From Bremia lactucae (lineage: Eukaryota; Oomycota; Peronosporomycetes; Peronosporales; Peronosporaceae), in contig NW_027152213.1 of NCBI RefSeq assembly GCF_004359215.1, forward strand, positions 2,541,378-2,555,169: a DNA stretch of 13,792 nucleotides, given 5' to 3'. The notes beneath the pieces were generated by a model that made no database searches, was not told where the DNA came from, and saw nothing but the letters and a program-made list of their open reading frames with translations. Below, in pieces: positions 8,442-13,792 of the stretch. The position numbers and the translations under genes are program-made. Within the stretch, counting starts at the first letter, position 1, and the number at the start of each line of letters is the position of its first letter.

Positions 8442-8665
8442 GGCTTCGAGTCGACGACCAAGGAGAAGTATTGGTTTCAAATGGACCGTTATGAAATTTC
8501 CATCGGAGTATTGGCACCGTTACGAAACCGGCGTTGGTCGCCCACTCTCGGATTTATATAGGTTACGTTTAGCAAGGCTGTTTGTGATAGCGCAAGGCAT
8601 AAAGGTAGGGATTGCTAGATGTATTTACTTCTATTTTTCTCCTTATCTACCTCTTGTGTCTAACA
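8442..8665 (+). repeat. copia LTR, 3' copy (left boundary approximate)
   Basis: It matches the reverse complement of 11739-11968. Shared blocks include GAGTCG at the outer edge, ATGGAC-GTTATGAAA, GGCGTTGGTCG, CCACTCTCGGATTT and the end TATCTACCTC-TGTGTCTAACA. It lies directly downstream of RNase H, as a 3' LTR should. Relative to the other LTR it lacks about 12 bp and its core (8559-8642) is in the opposite orientation. The left edge is uncertain by up to 40 bp; TGTTGGATAG at 8403 is another candidate start. Confidence 0.78.
8559..8642 (+). repeat. LTR core segment, orientation opposite to the one in the other LTR
   Basis: AGGTTACGTTTAGC...TTACTTCTATTTTT reads the same way in the window as 11759-11843. 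The LTR sequence around the two copies reads in opposite directions. Relative to its own LTR, one core must therefore be flipped. Confidence 0.85.
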
Positions 8666-8689
8666 CCGTTATCACGGGGGAGGAGAGTT
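8666..8689. other. 24-bp junction between the two copia halves
   Basis: This short stretch (CCGTTATCACGGGGGAGGAG plus four bases) lies between the outer end of the plus-strand LTR and the last recognisable RT codons of the minus half (GAATTAAGC, ending at 8690). It matches neither the expected RT continuation nor the LTR, so it is probably old flank or repair filler. Confidence 0.6.
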
Positions 8690-8996
8690 GCTTAATTCCA
8701 TGACTGCTGCAAACGTAGCACGTAATCAATGGCGAACAGCTGCTCCTTACCGCAGGCTACGAGCCTGGCCTAAATCGTTCAATGGCGCCATCGGCTTCGG
8801 TTTTAGTTTTAAACACCCATTTACTGTGCAAAATATGACTGCCCTTGGGTGGCACTACCATAGCCCATAGTCCATTCTTGTCCGAGGCATCGAGCTCCTC
8901 CTTGATAGCAATAACCCACTTGTCCTTTGACAGCTGCGCATGGCCTGCCCATAGTTCTTCGGGTCGGCCTCTCTTACGCTGTTCATCACAGCGCAA
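8690..8996 (-). pseudogene. copia reverse transcriptase, N-terminal part
   Basis: This is the start of the RT domain, read right to left. WVIAIKEELDASDKNGLWAM, VPPKGSHILHSKWVFKTK and EADGAIERF are classic copia RT blocks. After a frame break near 8770 come ARLVACGKEQLFAIDY and, after another shift, FAAVMELS. The sequence then stops at 8690, only 24 bp from the outer end of the opposite-strand LTR. The catalytic palm is not in this half; it is on the other strand at 6933-7265. Confidence 0.88.
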
Positions 8997-9028
8997 CCTT
9001 GTAAATAGGATTTAGTATGTGCACTCAC

Positions 9029-9445
9029 CTAAAACCTTCCTGTTTGCCTTTTGTGTGGCTGCACGAGTACCATAAGCATCGCGCTTCCAAGAACTCCTTC
9101 TCGGGCTTTGCCACACAATTTTGTTCCAATCTCGGTCACTGGTGTGGTCAATCTAGTCGCTGTTTCTTTATCTCCGAGAAGGGAACGTCTGAGCTGCTCA
9201 TTTTGTGTAGCCAAGAGTGTCTCGATATTTCGGACATGCTGAGTCTCAATGACAAGTCTTTATTTTGGAATATACACTCGATATCCCTTGATTTCGTCAC
9301 TTATTTCAATAATTATACCAGCATTGCCTCTCTCGCCCAGAGATTTGTTCCTCGTGTCGCAGTGTACCGTAAATGCTGAACCAAATACCACGATTATGCT
9401 AATTTGGCGCGTGTTACTCGTAAGCATTTGCAGTGCAGACTGCAT
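9029..9445 (-). pseudogene. copia integrase C-terminal region and IN-RT linker
   Basis: The fragments include DTRNKSLGERGNAGIIIEIS and DEIKGYRVYIPK (frame 9445-9260). These match the post-catalytic integrase domain of copia polyproteins, where a G-YRVY motif is typical. The linker with NEQLRRSLLGDKETATRLTT follows in 9214-9029. Frame changes separate the pieces. Similar-sized reading frames on the plus strand here are its shadows. Confidence 0.75.
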
Positions 9446-9552
9446 GCCTGCATTGGCCTTACTGGGGCTTCTGTTCAGAATGTACGCCGAAATTTAGCGG
9501 CGTCCCCCAAAAAGCTTAAAGATAAACCCAAGCAAAAGTCATGCTCCGCACT

Positions 9553-10080
9553 ATGTTCACTATGGTGCAGTTCATTCTTTCGGCCTTCCCATTGCTGGCT
9601 TGATTCCTTGGTTCGCTTTTTTGTCGCGCAATGCCGGCTCCTTGTAAAACAGATCCGGCGTCTGATACTCGCCGCCTCCCTCTGTTCTGAGGACGTGTAT
9701 CCGACAGTTAAATTGTTGCGCGAAGAAAGTCATTAAGTGCTTGAACTTCTGAGCTGCAACATCCTTGGTTTTAGCCAGACAAACGCTGCAGTAATTAGTG
9801 CGATGGTCGATGAAATTCACCATATACCGATTACCGAGGCGATCTTTCGGTGTCATTGGCCCCTTCAGATCTGAGCAGATCACCCCGCCAATGACGTCTA
9901 TCGGCGAGTTGCTTTCCGTACCCATGCGAGATTGCTTGTTCTTAGTCTGCTTTCCTTCCACGCAAGCTACGAAATTTTCACGCTGTACGTTCGTAAGTAC
10001 AATTCCAGAAGTAGGATCCTTAGCCATGCGTATAATTGTGTCTTAAGTCAAATGTCCCAAACGACGGTGGAAGTGCATCA
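9553..10080 (-). pseudogene. copia integrase: zinc-binding and catalytic core, with damaged active site
   Basis: The enzyme inserts element DNA into the genome. The HRRLGH part of the HHCC zinc site is seen at about 10052-10069, with a stop three codons on where Tyr is usual. In the frame 10027-9572, VACVEGKQTK should hold CxxC but the first Cys is Phe (residue 19). The first catalytic Asp is in VICSDLKGP (residue 53). The second lies in VLRTEGGGEY, where Glu (residue 116) replaces Asp. The third, Glu, is intact in NGKAERMN but in a shifted frame near 9575-9590. The ~60-residue spacing between the first two matches copia integrases. The stop, the frameshift and the changed residues mean it is dead. 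Confidence 0.9.
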
Positions 10081-10341
10081 ATGATCCTTCCTGTCCGTCT
10101 TGTGACACCTCTGCCTCGTTTTGGGTAATCACGGACAGTAAGTCGTCGCCATCACTCTTTGCACGATCATCGTCTAGCGCACGCACAACTAAAACGTTAT
10201 CGTATCGTAGGTATCGACATCAAATATAGCAGATCCGCCATGTATACCAGCGGCCAAGCGATAATGTCCGTGATAAGAAATACCATATCCTTAGCCTCGA
10301 GTAGACCGTAGGAAATGATATTCATCTCCAAACTTTCTGCA
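10043..10341 (-). pseudogene. copia GAG-pre-integrase region
   Basis: This links protease and integrase. MNIISYGLLEAK (frame 10448-10197) corresponds to the NLLS-G-L-E-G motif after protease. The following stretch is open without a start codon from about 10196 to the TAA at 10043-10045, with VLVVRALDDDRAK and LLSVITQNEAEV before the HRRLGH zinc residues. The reading frame changes once between these parts. Confidence 0.7.
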
Positions 10342-10731
10342 TCATAGACATCGAGCAGTCGCACCTTGACAGCCATTCCCGTAACTGTTACTCTGATTAG
10401 TAATGCCACGTTTCGTAATACGCAGTGTTCCTCCGTCAGCGGTGACACATTTGATCACACAGTCCTCTGCGTCTTCTGCGTCCTCTAACAAGTCAACCTT
10501 GTTAACAAGATGGCGACTTGTGTCGCTGTCTAGGACCCATAGACCTTTTTCATTGCTTGCTTCTTGAATAGCCAGTACGAAATTAGCGTCTTTAGACTTA
10601 GAAAATCCTCCTCTCTTATCAGAACACGACGCCTTGAGATGCCCCGTATTTCCACACTTGTAACGCTTGCGTGCATCTGCTTTGCCAGCCTGTACGTCAC
10701 TGACGACTTCTCGTCCTAATCTCCTACGCAA
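10342..10731 (-). pseudogene. copia Gag zinc knuckle and aspartic protease, both with a changed key residue
   Basis: One 129-codon frame holds two domains. The zinc knuckle reads RYKCGNTGHLKASC (residues 23-36); it should be C-x2-C-x4-H-x4-C, but the first Cys is Arg (a TGT to CGT change would explain it). The protease start reads GLWVLDSDTSRHLV (residues 63-76), where copia proteases have DSG; the Gly is Asp here. The knuckle packages RNA and the protease cuts the polyprotein, so both functions are probably lost. The frame overlaps the end of the upstream gag fragment by 16 bp, consistent with a frameshift between them. Confidence 0.87.
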
Positions 10732-11734
10732 TTCGATTTATGTTGATGAGCCAAATCCCTCGCCTGCCGTAGGTAATCAGTGCGCAGAAGGTTTAATCTT
10801 GCCAGCATCGATACTCTCATCGCCGGATCGGCATAGGGCACAATGTTATCCTGCACAAGATTGTCGGCGCCTCCACAAGCCTCGCTTACTGCCACTTGGT
10901 ACAGATAGTGCTTTGTTGATGTTCTACTCCCGCTCTTGGGTGCCGTGAACAATTTTTCATATTCTGTGCAGGTGCGATTTTGGTCGAAAAAGTGTGTAGC
11001 AGCCTCTGCATCGCATATTCCAGCGTCGGCTCCTCCTCCTACCATTCTTCCACGTGTCAATTATAGTATCTTTCAGCTACTCCAGTCAGTTGATTATTAA
11101 TAATGGCAACCGTTGTACCTTCACTCCACGAAAAACCGCATGCCCTTTTTGCAAGTTGTATCCTAGAATATATAACCGCTCCCTAATCCTTGATTTAGTT
11201 CTTTACCGTCGAAAGGACGAATATCCAGCTTCCGTTGATGAGTACCCGGCACACGTTCCAACTGAGGTCCGGGTGCAAACTGCTGCGACGCTATCGGTTA
11301 GTAAGCTGGTGGTGGCAGCAAATGCTGAGGTAACGTCGGCTGCGGAGCCTGTGCCATTTTCACGTTGGCAGCTGCATCAGCGTATCCACGCTGGTGTACG
11401 CCAAAAGACGTGTTTGGTGACAGCCTTGACGACACATGCCTAGGTGGCGTTTCGTCAAGTGCCTCTCTGCTCAAAGGCTTTCCCTCCCGAGTACCGGCCG
11501 AACACGCTGGCCTCGAGACCATTCATGCGCTCCTTCTCCTCTTGTGACGCCTATATGCGATCTCATTTTTTTGTTAAGGCCTACAAGTAGGTCAAGCAGA
11601 CGCTCTTGCATATTTCCTTGATATTCCTTGACCTCTAACTTCTCTCCTTGAGCGTCGGCCGTTTCGCGACCGGCATCTGCCCTCGGTTGCTGACGACCTT
11701 CGTGGCCAGCAGCCTCTTCTTCGCTTGGGCTCAT
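10716..11734 (-). pseudogene. copia Gag (capsid), four fragments
   Basis: Gag forms the particle. The start ATG is 11732-11734, four bases inside the end of the 5' LTR. The first fragment (11734-11471) is charged and helical in character, with MSPSEEEAAGHEGRQQ and EYQGNMQERLLDLLVGLNKK. The second (11522-11298) is Pro/Gln-rich, ending PTLPQHLLPPPAY. The third (about 11250-11061) holds LDIRPFDGKELNQGLGSG and ACGFSWSE, then LTGVAERYYN. The fourth (11060-10716) holds KLFTAPKSGSRTS, HYLYQVAVSEACGGADNLVQ and YADPAMRVSMLARL. This order matches copia Gag proteins of the family as I recognise it in oomycetes. Frameshifts and a stop break it into pieces. Confidence 0.83.
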
Positions 11735-11738
11735 AATC
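11722..11738 (-). promoter_or_regulatory. Primer binding site resembling a half-tRNA-iMet site, overlapping the gag start codon
   Basis: Directly inside the LTR end, the minus strand reads GATTATGAGCCCAAGCG. TTATGAGCCC is the complement of the initiator tRNA anticodon loop and stem (GGGCTCATAA), not of the tRNA 3' end. Drosophila copia has GGTTATGGGCCC at this place and is primed by an initiator tRNA fragment cut in the anticodon loop. Here the ATG of gag lies within the site. The match to this organism's own tRNA is inferred. Confidence 0.7.
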
Positions 11739-11968
11739 TGTTAGACACATGAGGTAGATAGGTTGCGTTTAGCGATGCTGTTTGTAATAGCGCAAGGCAT
11801 TAAGGTAGGGATTGCTATATGAATTCACTTCTATTTTTTTCCCATGCAAATCCGAGAGTGGACGACCAACGCCAGTTACGTAACGGTCCATTCGAAGCCA
11901 ATCCTCCGATGAAAGTTTCATAACTGTCCATCCGAAATTAATAAATGGTGCTTCGGCGACTCCAAGTG
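11739..11968 (-). repeat. copia LTR, 5' copy
   Basis: Read on the minus strand it runs from about 11968 (CTTGGAGTCGCCG) to TGTGTCTAACA at 11739 and is followed at once by the primer site and gag. It matches the LTR at 8442-8665 except for scattered changes, a 12-bp length difference and the flipped core. The outer edge is approximate, and similarity may reach 12008. Confidence 0.8.
11759..11843 (+). repeat. LTR core segment (partner of 8559-8642)
   Basis: AGGTTGCGTTTAGC...TTCACTTCTATTTTT reads in the same window direction as 8559-8642. The flanking LTR arms (CTCGGATTT and TATCTACCTC) are in the opposite direction. Confidence 0.85.
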
Positions 11969-12384
11969 CTGCAGCTGAAGGGTTAGGGACGAATGACATG
12001 CTGTCACACACTGCGCCTCGCGTACGTGGCGTAGCGCTTCTCGTAAATAACCAAATTATAAAATTAGAAATTTTAGAAATTGTATAGCCATGGAGTCTGG
12101 GTTCTGCAGCGCATAACGACCGAGCCAGCAACAAGGCCCCGAAAAGGACCATCCCAGTATTGGCACTTCTCAATTTAGACCTCTTTGATAAAAAGAAGCG
12201 CAAGAAATAGTGGTGGCCGTGGGTCCCGAGGCTGGTGAGAGCTGCGCCGTTGGTGAGATGATAGATACGGTGGAGCAAGCTGGCTCGGGAGAGACTGAGT
12301 TAACGTCGGAAGACGAAATTCAATCAACACCTTACCACTCAATTCACTCAGAAGGTTAAGAAATCAGAATCCCAGGTTTCTAGA
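11969..12384. other. No gene recognised
   Basis: This is outer flank of the 5' LTR. A 169-codon minus-strand ORF crosses from here through the LTR; it is not called because more than half of it is LTR sequence and it has no motif. An imperfect palindrome around AATTAGAAATTTTAGAAATT lies near 12062-12081. Confidence 0.5.
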
Positions 12385-12429
12385 TTGCTAATAATCATCG
12401 GAAGGGTATGGCTTGACCATGTACTGCAG

Positions 12430-12576
12430 GTTCTGGATGGTATCATGCATGGCCCAGTAATGATCCAGACAAGAGGAAGGCCAACAGGATCTACGCGACG
12501 TGATCCTTTCCAGTTTGAGTGCGCTGGAAATCAGTTAAAGGCTCCCCCTCCGACGCCTATACAGGAACTACAATAG
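12430..12576 (+). pseudogene. Probable C-terminal scrap of a second MULE transposase
   Basis: A plus-strand frame (open from 12385) reads GPVMIQTRGRPTGSTRRDPF and QFE, then a Pro-rich end and a stop at 12574-12576. The GST-R-(D/N)-P-x-x-FE pattern recurs in the tail of the MULE relic at 4190-4330 (GSTQRNPSEFEF), and RGRP-GS tails are usual in this group. No TIR or catalytic part is seen nearby, so it would be a fragment. The RGRP could also be an AT-hook of an unrelated protein. Confidence 0.4.
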
Positions 12577-12966
12577 AGAAGGCCATAATGCGCGTTCTCG
12601 CATTGAAGGTCGCTGGGCTCGCTACACACCATAATATACACCCAGCACCAGCACCACCACCGCCACGTGATATGTAGTCCCATTCTAGCAACTCTTATCT
12701 GTGTGAACTATTCATTCCAGAAATTTAGTGCAATTTAGAATCTGAGTTTGCGAAATAAAAGCCCAACTTCTCTTTTTGTTTTGATTTATTGCGCCGTTTG
12801 TGGTGGTTGACAAGTTGAGTTCAATTTATAGTGTGTTTGTGCCGAGGTGTAGTTGAAAGTGAGTCACCTCGCGGGATGGGTGAATACTCTTCTAGACTAT
12901 ATCAATGTGAGCTCTCCGTCCCATTCTTGGACTACGACAAGCGCTCTGGTGTCACACAGCATCACG
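12577..12966. other. No gene recognised
   Basis: There is a short CCA/CAC-rich run (about 12640-12668) and an AATAAA at 12756-12761. A 64-codon plus-strand ORF at 12853-13047 partly overlaps the antisense RNase H relic and has no motif. Confidence 0.5.
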
Positions 12967-13792
12967 TCACTGTTTTGCATCTCGCCATTCTTTGCGAGAG
13001 CTGTTGACTGCTTCCGGTCGTGCGTAAAGATTAATGGTCTGTATTAACAATAAGCGGAAAATGCCATTAAGATAGACTCCAAACTCAGCCAGTGAATATT
13101 TTATGGAAACGAGCTCCCTGTAATTTACTACATAGCTGCGCTCTGCTGGTTGAAGCTCACGCGACTGATAGTAGCCGACGCGCTCTGCGCCGTCAGGAAC
13201 AATATTAAAAGATTATTAAATTTTTATTTTTCATTTTTTGAAAGAAGTGATACTGCATGCATGCACAGCAGATTGCAAAACCGCTGGCGTCACAGACCAC
13301 CTGCAATCGCCAAAATCGGAGATTGCATAAGCTTTGTTCGTAATCTTCAAATGAACGCTGACAATTTGCAATTTATGACCATGTTGAGTAAACAAGCAAG
13401 ATGTACAGTCATTTCGGCATAGTTGCGCAAATACTCATGCAGCTACGCCGCTAAGCCGAGGAACTTTCGAAGTACATTTCCATCGACTGGCACTGGGCAG
13501 TTGATGATCGCCTTGATCTTATAAGAATCTAGGCGCAAACCGTGTTCACCAACGATGCACCAAAAGTGGGTTTTCGCGCCGCGAATATACACTTCTTGAA
13601 GTTTATATACACCTTATCCTTACGCATAAGTAGAAGAACCTTTTGGACGCTCTAGCAAAGTTATTCGTGGTCTCATGTAGACCCATCTGTTCCGCTTGGA
13701 ACTAGATACGCTTGAAGAAGCAATATCCGTTGCGGAACAGAAAGCTATTTGTTAAAGACAGGCTTAAGCTAGTTCGTCATCGTATCGTCCTC
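12967..13792 (-). pseudogene. Ty3/gypsy pol relic: reverse transcriptase thumb/connection and RNase H
   Basis: Read from the right edge leftward, three frames give gypsy motifs in the proper order. RT: LMRKDKVYINFKKCIFAA (about 13635-13580), GEHGLRLDSYKIKAI, CPVPVDGNVLRKFLGLAA, a stop, then LHEYLRNYAEMTVHL (about 13560-13400). RNase H: LMQSPILAIA, VVCDASGFAICCACMQY (about 13300-13250) with the first catalytic Asp, and then a stretch without stops from about 13187 to TGA 12967-12969 with YYQSRELQPAERSY and NYRELVSIKYSLAEF holding the catalytic Glu. No ORF with a start codon covers it, so simple ORF finding misses it. The integrase expected next is absent, so the element is truncated there. It extends beyond the window on the right. 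Confidence 0.88.

Larger units (their letters stand above)
6846..11968. mobile_element. Ty1/copia retrotransposon in two opposed halves
   Basis: Positions 6846-8665 (+) carry the later part of RT, RNase H and an LTR. Positions 8690-11968 (-) carry an LTR, primer site, Gag, zinc knuckle, protease, integrase and the first part of RT. Each domain appears once, apart from a possible short overlap at the RT split. The minus half stops at an FAAVMELS block and the plus half starts at VKLILNFARRWGVPA, which follow each other in copia RTs. The two halves meet tail to tail with 24 bp between. The simplest reading is one element whose 3' half was inverted. Two truncated copies of one family remain possible. 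No target duplication was found. Confidence 0.72.

Noticed and set aside
9404..10046. Plus-strand ORFs of 82-110 codons
   Set aside because: They are shadows of the copia integrase on the minus strand.
11769..12278. 169-codon ORF on the minus strand
   Set aside because: It crosses the outer flank and most of the copia 5' LTR, stops near the LTR end and carries no motif, so it is an accidental frame.
13150..13422. 90-codon ORF on the plus strand
   Set aside because: It is antisense to the gypsy RT/RNase H relic, whose motifs on the minus strand are clear.
1..13792. CRISPR array, tRNA or rRNA genes, host protein genes, secreted effector genes
   Set aside because: I looked for spaced direct repeats, cloverleaf arms, rRNA blocks and signal-peptide ORFs with RXLR-type motifs on both strands and saw none that I could support.

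Overview
The window looks like a repeat-rich, gene-poor stretch of a eukaryotic genome. The best guess is an oomycete of the Phytophthora / downy-mildew type. That guess rests on recognising the style of the copia Gag and polyprotein, the chromodomain gypsy integrase and the MULE transposase; there is no host gene or rRNA to confirm it. I see no convincing host gene, tRNA, rRNA, CRISPR array or bacterial-style operon. Almost everything recognisable is transposable-element DNA, and nearly every element gene is broken by stops, frameshifts or changed catalytic residues.

Layout from left to right. Positions 1-1342 (+) are the 3' end of a Ty3/gypsy pol: integrase C-terminal half, linker and chromodomain in three reading frames. 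Then come a spacer, a 206-codon antisense ORF (1709-2329, -), a polypurine tract (2394-2406) and the start of a 3' LTR (TGTAACGGG at 2407). The LTR opens with six imperfect hairpins in a row (2442-2631). A perfect 19-bp foldback (3177-3229) and AT-rich DNA follow. Positions 3739-6570 are a complete Mutator-like DNA element (MULE): ~252-bp terminal inverted repeats, an 8-bp target duplication (TTAATTTA), and a decayed transposase running right to left. Both TIRs carry the transposase start codon.

From 6846 to 11968 lies Ty1/copia material in two opposed halves. The left half (+) holds the rest of the reverse transcriptase, the RNase H and the 3' LTR. The right half (-) holds the 5' LTR, a half-tRNA-type primer site, Gag, zinc knuckle, protease, integrase and the start of the reverse transcriptase. 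The halves split in the same part of the RT domain and meet tail to tail with 24 bp between them, so a single element with one half inverted is the simplest reading. The two LTRs also differ: an ~85-bp core is flipped inside one relative to the other.

Right of the copia element are a probable MULE C-terminal scrap (12430-12576, +) and a second Ty3/gypsy pol relic (12967-13792, -) with RT and RNase H motifs that has no usable start codon. The picture is a nested transposon graveyard. The parts that stand out are structural: the split copia, the flipped LTR core, the hairpin chain, the antisense ORF and the MULE TIR design.
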